A model generated the notes under the pieces. That model searched no databases and was not told the DNA's origin. It saw only the letters and a list, made by a program, of their open reading frames with translations. A stretch of DNA of 64,000 nt. It comes from Oncomelania hupensis (taxonomy: Eukaryota; Mollusca; Gastropoda; Littorinimorpha; Pomatiopsidae). The DNA lies in contig CM072516.1 of the NCBI GenBank assembly GCA_036898135.1, forward strand, positions 17,100,336-17,164,335, written 5' to 3'. The translations under genes were made by a program, and so were the position numbers. This document shows positions 24,848 to 35,721 of the stretch, in pieces (position 1 is the first letter of the stretch; every line of letters starts with the position of its first letter).

Positions 24848-25298
24848 TCTTGTCCGTCTTCCTATACTCTTGCGAAACATAGACCCTCACAGCACACCTA
24901 CAAAGACGAATACAAAGCATGGAGATGAGGTGCTACAGAAGACTTCTGGGCATTTCCTATACCCAGCATATCACCAACGACAAAGTCCGACAGCATCACA
25001 CAAGCCATTGGACAACACGATGACCTGATCACAGTGGTGAAGAAAGGGAACCTCCGATGGTAGGGCCACGTCACCAGAGCATCATGCATGGCAAAGACCA
25101 TCCTGCAAGACACGGTGCAAGGAGGCAGAAGAAGAGGGAGACAAAAAGAGATGGGATAACAACATCCGAGAATGGACTGGCTTGATTGACATTGAGCGAA
25201 GCTATTAGGGTTGCTGAGGACAGAGAAAGATGGAGTACGCTGGTTAAACGAGCATCTGTGGTGCCCCAACGACCTTCGAATTACAGGATAGGATAGGA
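24848..25298 (+). mobile_element. 5'-truncated RTE-clade LINE nested in SINE-like copy 4
   Basis: Starts in the VFLYSCET-like segment and runs to GGATAGGATAGG. Frameshifts break the C-terminal frame (CRQHHTSHW..., missing base in the KKRW motif). The junction is in the GCACTAAATTTCC...AGTGGGG segment of the host; the target duplication is not clear. Confidence 0.87.
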
Positions 25299-25405
25299 CA
25301 GTGGGGTACTATTTATAAGAAAACCTCATCACCACAACGGGTGTGTGTGTGTGTGTGTGCGTTTGTGTTGACTCCGTTAGGCTGCCAATCGTATGGTTAC
25401 ACACT

Positions 25406-25534
25406 CACGTTATGCTGCCTCGCTCTTTATGCTGCCGACCGCATAATGCACAATTACGATTTTTGAACTCCCTAACCTCTAAAATATGCATAAATTATAA
25501 TCCGAGCTGTGATTGGTTTAGGCAGCATAACGTG
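25406..25534. repeat. 15-bp perfect inverted repeat, 129 bp across
   Basis: CACGTTATGCTGCCT at 25406-25420 and AGGCAGCATAACGTG at 25520-25534. TGCTGCC recurs between them. Lies about 170 bp upstream of a candidate first exon. It may be the ends of a small MITE or a regulatory palindrome. Confidence 0.7.
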
Positions 25535-25639
25535 GGAAATTCATTGATGGTCACACACGACCCTTAACACACGTGTGTGTATCACGGCAGCATTTGTGCT
25601 GTAAAAAGTAGACGTGAAATCACACACTAAGGAGAGAGA

Positions 25640-25701
25640 GGGAACTAGTTTTTGAAAACAAGTGTGCACAAGTCGCCATCTTGAATTGGAAAGAGCCACT
25701 G
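25640..25701 (+). other. Candidate non-coding first exon
   Basis: AAGTCGCCATCTTGAATTGG ... GCCACTG is followed by a consensus donor GTAAGTTG at 25702. It could be the 5' UTR exon of the gene at 27046-29908. The evidence is the splice donor and position only. Confidence 0.25.
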
Positions 25702-26261
25702 GTAAGTTGCTGTGCTTTAGTTGATTTTTCGTTTGTTAATTATTTACTTTGAGTGCTTATGTATTTGTGCCATTATTATGAGAAAACCATGGATGCTGTC
25801 TGTGAAAATTCAACATTTTTTCTTCCCTTTTTCTGTGGAGAGTCCATTGAAGCTAGATCTAGTGCCACTTCCATGGCATGCTGTGTCACCATCCCTCTTC
25901 TACTGACAGCACTGTTCTAGATCTAATTCTACTTTGTTTCCTTACATTGTTGATTCAGAATCACGTTGGTTAATTCAAATTAATTTTCAGTTCTGATGTT
26001 TGTTTTTTCTTTACATGAATGTCGGAAGGAAAAGTATTTATTCAGCATTCCAATACTAAAAAAGGAAGTTTTTGATTCTAACAGACTTTGTTACTAACTG
26101 GACTAATCTAGCTATTTCACTTAAGAATGCACCAAGCATAAATAACTTTAAACACCTGTTAGATATATTTCCACAGTTAAAAAATATATTTTATTGCTAT
26201 GAGTATGATAATGAAATGTGTAGGAAAATCACATGCTCATTTTGCTCCTATACGACTACTA

Positions 26262-26290
26262 GTACTAGTACTAGTACTAGTACTAGTAGT
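26262..26290. repeat. (ACTAGT)n self-complementary hexamer repeat
   Basis: Four to five ACTAGT units. Each unit is its own reverse complement, so the array can fold back at any register. Confidence 0.85.
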
Positions 26291-27370
26291 ACTACTTCAA
26301 ACTAGTATCTTCTTTTCCTTTTAAATTCACCTCTTTTAATTTAATTCTTTTTCTTGATCTTGCTTTTTTACATGTACACTTTCAAGTTTGCATGGTTGCT
26401 GTACATAATTATCTACCAGTGACAGTGTAAGCAACAAGTAATGAAGTATGATGGGCACCAACAGAAACTTGAGAAAGAAGACAAATTAAAATTATTTATC
26501 AAATACTACAGTATAGTATAGTGAGGCCTATAATTAGGACTTCTGTGACTGCACACTAGCTGGTCCTACTGTGTTAGCACATGGACCCTCACAGACACAT
26601 TTTGACCTGGCTGTTGTAAGCATAAGCTCTCGACCGTGTGCACAAATTCTACGAATGTATAAATTTGTTTGATGGATTTTTAATTATTTGTTTTTGGAGC
26701 CTTGTTTAAGTTGTTAAAAGCATTTTAATCATGATCATTGATTCTTGTTGAAATCATGTAATTTGAATGAACATAATTAGATGAACACAGAAACATGTGA
26801 TGAATAATGGTGTATTGAGTGCATACACAATTAGGGCATAATGGTCAGTTGAGTAAAATTGACACAATGTTTTAATTTGTTTTCTTTTGTATTATTTAAG
26901 CAATTTGAATTGTGCTTCACCAGGACATGAAAATGAGAGTTGAAATTTACACATTTGGACTAATAAAATAAAATAATGTATCTTTGCCATGCGCCTGGTG
27001 TACAAATTGAATTCTTAAAATTATTTGTTTTGATATCAATTGCAGACGCAGCAGAGTACCCAAACACTGCCAATGGCTTCTTGGCATGGAAGGCCTCAGA
27101 AGGCATCGGAATTTGTAAGACCCCAGACTGCTGCAGAATATTTCCGGTTGTTAAAGGAAATGTGAGTTTATGTTTTAGTTTCCTTAAATTTTTTCATCAT
27201 TATTTTCCTCATTTTTATTTTGTCACAATGAAGAGAGCAGTACAAATTCGTTCTTTTGAAAACATGTATTGTTGATTCGGGAAATGACTTGGCCACGTTA
27301 ATTTTTGTAAATACAACTATACTTTGGTAAGATTTTTATTTATTTTTTTTCAACTGGAAAACCCCATACA

Positions 27371-28873
27371 GAGTACTGTTTGACCTTTACAACCATACAC
27401 CAAATGGAGACCCATCAGTTCTAGCATGTCCCGAGAACAGATAAGAAGAAGAAATCCTCCCAATTCTCCGGGAAGAAGTTGAGGCAGCAGTGCAATCGCT
27501 GAAGAAATGGAAGTCAGCGGGTGTGGACAACATACCGGAGGAACTGCTACAAGCAGGAGGAGAAGTGATGATTGATGCCCTCACCATTATCTGTAACAAG
27601 ATCTGGCAGAGTGGAGAGTGGGCAATACCATGGACCCAGTCACTTGTCATCACTCTTCCCAAAAAAGGTAACCTTCAGGAGTGTGAAAATTACCGCACCA
27701 TCAGCCTCATCAGCCATCCCAGCAAGGTCCTCCTGAAAATAATACTCAACAGGTTGAAACCCCAAGCTGAACAAATCATAGCTGAAGAACAAGCAGGATT
27801 CAGGTCAGGGCGAAGTACCACTGAACAGATTTTCAACCTCAGAATAATCTGTGAGAAATACCTACAGCACCAACAACATCTATATCATGTGTTCATAGAC
27901 TTCAAGAAGGCGTTTGACCGAGTCTGGCATGCAGCTCTATGGGCAACAATGAAAGTGTACAACATCAGCCCTAAAATTATTGAAGTCATCAAAAGCCTGT
28001 ATGACAAGGCTACCAGTGCAGTCCTCCACAACAGCGCCATCGGGAAACTGGTTCAGAACAACAATCGGTGTGCGTCAATGATGCCTACTCTTTCCAACAC
28101 TCTTCAACATCTTCCTAGAGCGCATCATGTCAGATGCTCTTGCAGATCATGAAGGCACAGTCAGCATAGGGGGTAGAGCAATCTCCAATCTTCGTTTTGC
28201 GGATGACATTGATGGATTGGCTGGAGAGGAACAAGAACTTGAACAGCTGGTACAGAGGCTTGACACCACCTCCAGAGCTTATCGAATGGAAATAAGTGCA
28301 GAGAAGACCAAAATGATGACCAACAACACCAATGGCATCAACACGGACATCAAAGTCCAAGGCCAATCCCTCAACACAGTGCATAGCTTCAAATATTTAG
28401 GAGCCATTGTATTAGACAATGGGTCCCGACAGGAAGTCCTCTCCAGGATCGCACAAACAACTGCTGCCCTGACAGGGTTGAAGCCCATTTGGAAAGACAG
28501 GACCATCAGTCTACATTCCAAAGTAAGACTGCTGCGCTCCCTTGTCATCTCCATCTTCCTATATGCTTGCGAAGCATGGACCCTCACAGCAGATCTCCAA
28601 CGAAGAATATAAAGCATGGAGATGAGGTGCTACAGAAGACTTCTGGGCATTTCCTATACCCAACACATCACCAACGACGAAGTCCGACAGACCATCACAC
28701 AAGCAATTGAATTGGACAACACGATGACCTGCTCACAGCGGTGAAGAAACGGAAACTCCGATGGTATGGCCACGTCACCAGATCATCAGGCCTTGCAAAG
28801 ACTATTCTGCAAGGCACAGTGCAAGGAGGTAGAAGAAGAGGAAGACCGAAAAAGAGGTGGGAGGACAACATTA
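27371..28873 (+). mobile_element. RTE-clade LINE, truncated at both ends, young
   Basis: Nearly identical to the corresponding part of the RTE at 59129-61328, from the [16 protein letters not shown] segment through the RT core ([50 protein letters not shown]) to [11 protein letters not shown]. Frameshifts occur at about 28040 (GKLVQNNN instead of GNWFRTTIG) and 28700, plus a stop at 28610. It ends abruptly at GAGGACAACATT without the AGGAT tail, so the 3' end was lost after insertion. Confidence 0.93.
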
Positions 28874-29145
28874 AGAGTAATTTAGACATAACGATTCATT
28901 ATGTGCTTATCAAGAGTAACAATAGACAACAGATAACAGATTTGAGCAGAATATATTTTTTTGTGCTGTGTAGGAATGTAATAAAGGCTGCTCCAGTCCA
29001 AGCATCATCTACAACACCAGCTGAAGCAACTACATCTGTCGTGTCCACAGTAGCTACTACAGCAGCAGAACTGGAGAAGTCGGCATCGCTGCCATCACCA
29101 GCCCCTGCAGAAATAACGCCGTCTTCTGAAATGGATTGTAATATG

Positions 29146-29690
29146 GTAAGTCTGTTAACAACCATTGTTCTGTATTAAAAAAAAACTAATAATTATGTTG
29201 TATTGTATAGTTCGGGAGGGAAGTAAACAATAATATTGCCTTGTTTTCTTTCAAAGGTAAATTATATATATATATATGTGCAGCTTAAATAAAAACACTT
29301 GTTCAGGATTCCCCACCACCACCACCACCACCACCACCACCCCCCTCCCAACCCCAAAACAAAAAACCAAAAAAAACACAAAAAAACAAAAAAAAACTGT
29401 TTCCATCAGATACATGACTCATGAGTGATATGAACAGAGCCAGGGAAGTGGTTCATTAACTCTAGATTAAGCTTTGTTTCAAATGGTAGATCACAATAGT
29501 ACAAGATCAGCAGTTAATTTGAAACACTTTCTTACAATTATTTTAATTTTGATGTATATTTTTTTCTTCATAAAACAATGTACAACTAATGGAACAAAAG
29601 GCTTAAAACAGTCTGTTATTCATAGTTTACATCATTACATGTAATGAATGCAGGCATATTACAATAATATTATATTTTGTTGTTTTCCAG
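29146..29690. other. Intron with simple repeats
   Basis: Intron between exons B and C of the unidentified gene; it holds an (AT)n run near 29263 and a (CCA)n/A-rich tract at 29311-29395. Confidence 0.5.
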
Positions 29691-29908
29691 TTGCCAAACA
29701 CAGTTGATACAGACATCCATGGAGTAAAGAGGAAGTAGCAGCTTGTTATCGACAGTTGGGTCGCTACATTCACCTCCACACCTTACCTGGTAAAGCTGTC
29801 ATAGAAGACTGCCTCCAAAAAGAACCTGTTCTCAGGCACAGAACTTGGAAAAACATCAAAGATTTTGTAAGAAATCGGGCCACAGCAACAGCTAACGCAG
29901 CTAGATAA

Positions 29909-30395
29909 AAACACTGTGTACATACAAACTCTGTGTATGAGGTACTGTCACGCCTGCCTCGATTCTTTTCAGGCACAATTGCACTGCTTCAGAAACTTCT
30001 AGATGCCAAACTCTGGACTTTTGAGACTGATGGTCCACTAGTGCACCATTGCAGCTCTCCAAAAATAGTGTGATGTTGTGATTCCTCATGTTTTAGGTAC
30101 ACTAAACCTTTTCACTGGTAAAGACTTCATGCACTAAATGGCTGCGTGTATGCACTGTGTAGACCACCTTTGTTGACAGCGTGGTTTTGTGAAACAATTT
30201 GTAATGTAATGTAGAACGTCGTTTGAAACCAATTACTGAAAATTCTGTGACCAAGGCAATTGCCTGTATATGAATGGCACCAAAAATGACCCATGTAGCA
30301 TCATCATGCTTACGGTTGTATTTGTTACATTCATACTGGACAGTTATGCATGAAAACTATGACCATTGATTCATGAAGTATTAATCATGAGACAT
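29909..30395. other. Spacer, nothing recognised
   Basis: Possible 3' UTR of the preceding gene. No other feature seen. Confidence 0.4.
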
Positions 30396-30407
30396 AAGTA
30401 TTGCGGA

Positions 30408-30979
30408 TATCCCCGTTGGAGTGCCGGGGGTTTCAGTATAAATAGTATCCCCACTTTCTGGAAATTTAGTGCTTTAAATTCCCACTGTCGCTGTCTTCCT
30501 CATTTGCACTTTCCCATTCCTGCTCTGTCCTATCACTCTGCTATACTATCTTCTTTTTCGCTAGATCAATGACCTACCTTTTTTCTTGAAAACTCTTCCT
30601 GGACAAGACTCCTTGTTTGTGTATGGGGTCTGTTGGATAAGCTTGGGAGTATTGGACGCTTTCTGCCGGGTGGTCACTAGGGCTTCCTATGATGTTATTA
30701 TTTAGCAATATAGGCATTTTATATGTATGTGTTTTGTTGATAATTTATAATGATGTTTGTATTCTATTTTGTTTTTGTAACCGGGGGTTCGAGTAGTTGG
30801 GGTAAAGCCTCAGCCGTCCCCTGCGTGGGATGTCTTTATTGTAAAGTGACTGGCCGGTGGAGGGCATTCAGTTTTCCCACTAGGGTTGTTTCAGCAGATC
30901 ATTTATGCAGATCGGGGGTTGTCCGGTCCTGATTTGGCTCAGGGGAGTCCGCTGGACCTAAAGCAACAATCAATCAATC
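30408..30979 (+). mobile_element. SINE-like element (copy 5), full-length short form
   Basis: AAGTATTGCGGA flanks it at 30396-30407 and 30980-30991. It starts CCCCGTTGGAGTGCCGGGGG, has GTATAAATAG at about 30436, and ends GTCCGCTGGACCTAAAGCAA plus (CAAT)n. 572 bp. A clean reference copy on the plus strand. Confidence 0.94.
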
Positions 30980-30991
30980 AAGTATTGCGGA

Positions 30992-31699
30992 AGAACAAAA
31001 TTTAGGGAGGAAAAAAATTATACTCAACATATCATTTGATAGCTATCTTTTATCAACAGAAAACAAAACAGAACACCACAAGCTGGGATATTTGTTGTTG
31101 ATAAGAAGAATCTATGATCTAAAACGTTAAGTGTTCTTTCCTTCTGTAATTCTACAGTATTTCCGTCTCGTTGTACAGGACAGTATGTGACTGAAAGCAT
31201 GAATCGTTGGGGACACAAATTGTGCTGGTACTGCTTTCTCTAGTCTGTGAATAAATTGTTGCTAAAAAAAATTCTGACAATCTAACTTGTTGAAATTAAA
31301 TAGTGTGCTGAGTGATGTTTAGAGGGAGCAGTGACCAAACAAATGGAAATGGCGAAATGGACTATTCATGATCTTTATTGATGAGGTGTAATCAATATTT
31401 TGATGCGTCCACTGTCAGTTGTCATGATATGTAAGAATCGTTAAAGATCAAAATTAAATGTATGCTTGTCTTAGGGTGAGTGCCAAATATGATTGGTAAT
31501 AGAGATTTCGTGTGAGCTGGATGGGTCAAGGGCACATGTACAATGCCATGAACATAATTAAGACAGTTGGGTGCGCGTGAAAAAAATCGATTATATTTTG
31601 AAGTGTTTAGTTTAGGTAAGCATGCAGTGGGCAATTGGAAAGGATAACATTTCTTTTAGTATTTCAGATGAGAGTATAAACTGAGATCAAGTCTGCATG
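30992..31699. other. Spacer, nothing recognised
   Basis: No supported gene or repeat. Confidence 0.4.
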
Positions 31700-31995
31700 C
31701 ATGCATTCCATTGCACGGACTTTAAAGATCTTGACGCTCATGTTCTAGCTGGGCGAGTGCCAGCTACCCAAATACACTTTGCACTCAACTAGGTCCAATA
31801 CCTCATCGTCCAGGATTGTGCTCAGTCGTTTGAGAGTCAGACTATATGTCCAGAGGTTGCAGGCTGAGCATCAGACTATGCGCCCAGAGGTTGCAGGTTG
31901 GCGCCTTGGGCCGCTTTGGCTAGATCCTGTATCGGCCAGCACTTTGAGCAGCTCTGTCCTGTTGTCTGCAAATATGCATCCCGAACAGTGCCCTA
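31700..31995 (+). mobile_element. SINE body (His-like family), head lost
   Basis: GACTTTAAAGATCTTGACGC, then GGCGAGTGCC, GGATTGTGCTCAGTCG and GTATCGGCCAGCACTTTGAG follow the order of the 32190-32621 SINE body. A ~45-bp segment (AGACTATGTCCAGAGGTTGC-like) is duplicated in tandem. Confidence 0.78.
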
Positions 31996-32189
31996 AATAC
32001 TTATAGTATCATGGTTCAGTGTTTGAATGATCTTTCTATTTTATTTTAGAGCATCCTTTAGCAATCATAGTAGATACCATGCACAGCTCTGTGTGACTGC
32101 AGCACTTTGAAACAATGGTTTGTATGTTGCCCTGTTTACTAAGTAGACTGCTACAGGTTTTCAGGAAATTGATAAGACATTGATGTACT

Positions 32190-32621
32190 TATTTATTATT
32201 TATTATTATTTAATCGTTCTTATATAGCGCTTTTCCAGCTCAAGCGCTGCTCAAAGCGCTGGCCGATACAGGATCTAACTTAAGCCGCCCGAGACGCCCA
32301 CCCGCAGCCTTTGGGCGCATGGTCTGACCCCCGGACAACTGAGCACAATCCTGGGCAGCCAGGGATGGGGGAGAAGGACCTAGGTGCATGCTGGGTGTTT
32401 TCTTGTCACCGGCACTCACCCGTCTAGGACATGAGCGTCAGGATCTTTAAAGTCCGTTATGATGGAATGTATGCGACACAGACTAGACCTCGGTTTATAC
32501 TCTCATCCGAAGGAGTAGGAAAACAGGAGTAAAGTGTCTTTCCCAGGGACACAACACAATGGCCCGGCCAGGGCTCGAACCCGGGACCTTCCGATCCGCA
32601 AGCCGAAGCACTACCATTATC
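32190..32621 (-). mobile_element. tRNA-derived SINE (His-like head), near complete
   Basis: Minus strand: truncated tRNA head with GGTTCGAGCCC, body with CTGTTTTCCTACTCCTTCGG and CTAGACGGGTGAGTGCCGGT, then a 3' module GTATCGGCCAGCGCTTTGAG ... AAAAGCGCTATATAAGAACG and an AT-rich tail. It is the most complete copy of this family in the window. Confidence 0.85.
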
Positions 32622-33247
32622 ATTCATTCAATAAAACAACCATTCGTTATTGACACAGCCCAAGCACCCATATTAATTTTATGTTACACGAAGTTATGCA
32701 AATTAATAGCCGAATCTCTTATGTCGATGTTCGTGCTTGGGCAGTGTAAATAAAAATATCGAAGCTCGAATATCAAATATCTAAGGCGCCTTACAAATGA
32801 CGAACATTATTATTATTATTATCAAGGGATGAACTTGTGCGACTTGTAGGTACGAGGCTTTTCAGGTCACTGTTGGTTTTCTCTGGGTACTCTGGTTTCC
32901 TCGCTCCCTTCAATAAAAATATTGGATGCAGTCAATCTAAACATTTCAAAATTAAAATTAGATTCCCTTTTCATCTTCTAATAATAGTGACTTTGCATGT
33001 CTGAGTGATGAATGTGCGTTCCGTGCGTATGTAAAGATGTCTGCAAAATGTGCAATTTATTGACTTTTATGTTTTTTAATTAGTGTTGTTGTAGGTTTTT
33101 TTCCCCACTTTTTTGTTTTTGTTTTTTGTTGTTAAATATGTGCTTTTTTAAATTTAAAAAACACATTTTTTTGGTTACATTTGGATGATTTTCTTGTTAG
33201 TTGACTGATTATTTTTTTTATTTTTTTGTGTGTTGGAAGTAACACCA
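32622..33247. other. AT-rich spacer
   Basis: GGTTTTCTCTGGGTACTCTG at about 32875-32895 resembles the body of the Ser/Leu-like SINE (compare 63020), so a fragment of that family lies here. No gene is seen. Confidence 0.5.
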
Positions 33248-33575
33248 CCGTGGAGTTGCCGGGGGTTTCTGTATGAATAGCATCCTCACTTTAATATGTA
33301 TGTGTTTTGTTTTAATATTTAATCATGTTTTTATTCCAATTTTTTAAACGGGGGTTCGATAAATTAAGAGTATAGCCTCAGCGTCCCCTGCATGGGATGC
33401 CTTTATTGTAAAAGTGACCGGCTGGTGGAGTGCCTTCAGTGTTACCGTTAGGGTTGTTTCAGCAGATCTTTTATATGGATTGGGAGTGAGCCCTCTTTCA
33501 ACTGAGTTGTGGTCCTGATTCGGCTTTTATCAGTCCGCTAGACCCTATAAACAATGACTAACTAACTAATTGATT
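33248..33575 (+). mobile_element. SINE-like element (copy 6), internally deleted
   Basis: Starts ACCGTGGAGTTGCCGGGGGT and jumps from TCCTCACTTT straight to AATATGTATGTGTTTTGTTT, skipping about 290 bp present in other copies. Ends CTAGACCCTATAAACAATGA plus CTAACTAACTAA. Confidence 0.87.
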
Positions 33576-34070
33576 TGTTATAATATTGATAAATATGAAA
33601 CCAAACAAAACCAGTGTGATTTTCTATCTTTGAGATGCCAGCTCACCCATTGCCACTGTCTGCTAACCACACATGTTTATGTATTGTCCATAGTCCTGCA
33701 CGCTACCAGTTGTTTGAACATTAAAATATGTATTACAGTTTGAATACATTTATACTGAAGCCATTTGACAGATTTGTGTTTTCTTTTTCTCTATCTTTTT
33801 CTCATTCTGTTGCTCAACTCAGTTACGATTACGTAAGTTTTTTTTAAAGCACATTCTGCATCAAACTTCAAAGCAGTTTTCATAGTGAGTCAAGTAAAGT
33901 TTATTCATATTCTCAGCATCATAATACAAATGTCTTTAACATGTTCTACTGCTAGTTAACTAAAATCCACTAAAGATTTACAATAAAGTCTTTTTGAAGA
34001 TTTCAATTCAATGTATTTGAAATCAGTTTACAAATTATGTGATTTTAGAATGTAACATCTTTATAAGTAT
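33576..34070. other. AT-rich spacer, nothing recognised
   Basis: No gene or repeat is supported. Confidence 0.4.
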
Positions 34071-34392
34071 GATGGTACACCTGCAGACCGCCTGGTAATA
34101 ATGCATAAGAGTTTACACAAATTAACTACACAATAATGGTACAGATGAGCTTACCAACAATGACTACATAATGATGGTACATAAGAGTTTACACACCATG
34201 ACTACTTAATGATGGTACACAATGACCGCATAAAGTTAGTACAAATGAGCATACACAAAATGATCACATAATGATGGTACACATGAGTTTATTAATGACC
34301 ACATAATGTTGATACAGATGAGCTTACACACAATGACCACATAATGTTAGTGCCAAAGAGGTCACACACAATGGCTGCACAATGATGGTAAG
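34071..34392. repeat. Degenerate minisatellite, ~37-bp unit
   Basis: Eight or nine diverged units of the form ATGATGGTACA-ATGAG-TTACACACAATGACCACATA. Unit length varies because of small deletions. Confidence 0.85.
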
Positions 34393-34568
34393 AAATCACA
34401 CTTCCATGTTTGTTGCTTTAGAGAAATAATTTATATACCACAGCTCTTAAAATGCAAAAACGAAGCAAATTCCATAATTTGGAGTTCATAGAGCTGTTCA
34501 GTAGCCAGATATATACCGGCAGCGTAATGATGGAAAATTGTTAAAGACCGCTTAACGGGGTCAACTCC

Positions 34569-34570
<2 letters not shown>

Positions 34571-34614
<44 letters not shown>

Positions 34615-34678
34615 TGTGTGTGTGTGTGTGTGTGGGGGGGTGTGGGTGTGTGTGTGGGTGTGGGTGTGTGTGTGTGTG
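34571..34678. repeat. (GT)n microsatellite
   Basis: GT repeat with GGGG interruptions. Confidence 0.95.
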
Positions 34679-34747
34679 TTCGACGAGCCAAGGCCGTTGC
34701 CCGCTACTGTTCAGTTAGCGCTATGCTAGGGTCGCTGATTATCTGGA

Positions 34748-35451
34748 TTGATTGATTGATTGATTATTGCTTTAGGTCCAGCGGACTCCCCCGAGCCAAA
34801 TCAGGACCGGACAACCCCCGATCCGCATAAAAGATCTGTTGAAACAACCCCAGTGGGAAAATTGAATGCCCTCCACCGGCCAGTCACTTTACAATAAAGA
34901 CATCCCACGCGAGGGACGGCTGAGGGTTGACCTCAACTACGCGAACTCCCCGATTACAAAAACAAAATAGAATACAAACATCATTATAAATCATCAACAA
35001 AAAACATACATATAAAATGCCTATAGTGCTAAATAGTACATTCATAGGAAGCCCTAGTGACCACCCGGCAGAAAGCGTCCAACACTCCCAAGCTGATCCA
35101 ACAGACCCCATACACAAACAAGGAGTCTTGTCCAGGAAGAGTTTTCAAGAAAAAAGGTAGGTCATTGATCTAGCGAAGAAGAAGATAGTATAGCAGAGTG
35201 GTAGGACAGATCGGGAATGGGAAAGAGCAAATGAGGAAGACAGTGACAGTGGGAATTTAAAGCACTAAATTTCCAGAAAGTGGGGATACTATTTATACTG
35301 AAACCCCCGGCACTCCAACGGGGGGAACTGTTGCCACAGTTAATTTGTCATGCCTACAAAGGCAAGACAGGTTTTCAACTGGGGCTTTCACTGTACCCTT
35401 TATAGGTTAGAACAATCTACAGTGGCAAGATTGCTCATGACCCCAAGGGGT
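34748..35451 (-). mobile_element. SINE-like element (copy 7), full-length long form
   Basis: GCTGATTATCTGGA flanks it at 34734-34747 and 35452-35465. On the minus strand it starts ACCCCTTGGGGTCATGAGCA, adds about 130 bp before the CCCCGTTGGAGTGCC start of the short form, and ends with (CAAT)n. 704 bp. Confidence 0.93.
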
Positions 35452-35465
35452 GCTGATTATCTGGA

Positions 35466-35654
35466 AGCAGCGATGTCGAGACACTCTGCCCTAATGCCTA
35501 ATGCTAAAAGGACTGTCAAAGATAATGCTGTACTATGTTGTATGCACCTGTGAATGTGAACTGGAAATAATTAATATGAAATATAGTGTGCATGTTTTAT
35601 AAGTAATCATGTTTAATATTATTATTTATATTTTGCGTTCCATTATCATATTAG

Positions 35655-35721
<67 letters not shown>

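Larger units (their letters stand above)
24122..25340 (-). mobile_element. SINE-like element (copy 4), carrying two nested insertions
   Basis: The 3' end is at the low coordinate (GTTAGTCATTGTTTATAGGG). A tRNA-Thr-like SINE (24239-24429) and an RTE fragment (24848-25298) interrupt it. The remainder is colinear with other copies up to ATCACCACAACGGG, a variant of the usual 5' terminus. Confidence 0.88.
27046..29908 (+). pseudogene. Probable split gene, three recognisable exons, unidentified; last exon frame broken
   Basis: Exon A 27046-27161 begins after ATTGCAG and ends at a GTGAGT donor; it reads TQQSTQTLPMASWHGRPQKA then SEFVRPQTAAEYFRLLKE. Exon B 28974-29145 begins after GTGTAG and ends at GTAAGT; the phases join (AT|G) and it reads a Thr/Ala/Ser-rich stretch ending ITPSSEMDCNM. 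Exon C follows TTTTCCAG at 29690. In the joined frame it stops after 15 codons, but a neighbouring frame (29714-29908) encodes HPWSKEEVAACYRQLGRYIH ... LPGKAVIEDCLQKEPVL ... RTWKNIKDFVRN. I recognise this pattern (PWS-EE, R-LG, PGK, C-EP-L, W-IK--V-N) as a recurrent C-terminal module of uncharacterised, often multicopy animal proteins. Either a one-base shift has inactivated the copy or the true acceptor differs. An RTE piece fills the A-B intron. Confidence 0.5.

Noticed and set aside
26072..26305. 77-aa frame with NWTNLAISLKNAPSINNFKH resembling the end of a CR1-like LINE protein
   Set aside because: The match is to one short, commonly occurring pattern, and no further LINE sequence or tail is present, so I did not list it as an element.
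30750..30932. A 60-aa conserved protein (MMFVFYFVFV...) repeated at 6685-6867, 49477-49659 and 53563-53745
   Set aside because: All lie in the same part of the SINE-like family; similarity follows from recent common descent, and other copies break the frame.
35350..35553. 67-aa frame MPTKARQVFNWG..., similar to one at 54097-54363
   Set aside because: Lies antisense in the extra 5' module of the long SINE-like form; the two copies are the same repeat.
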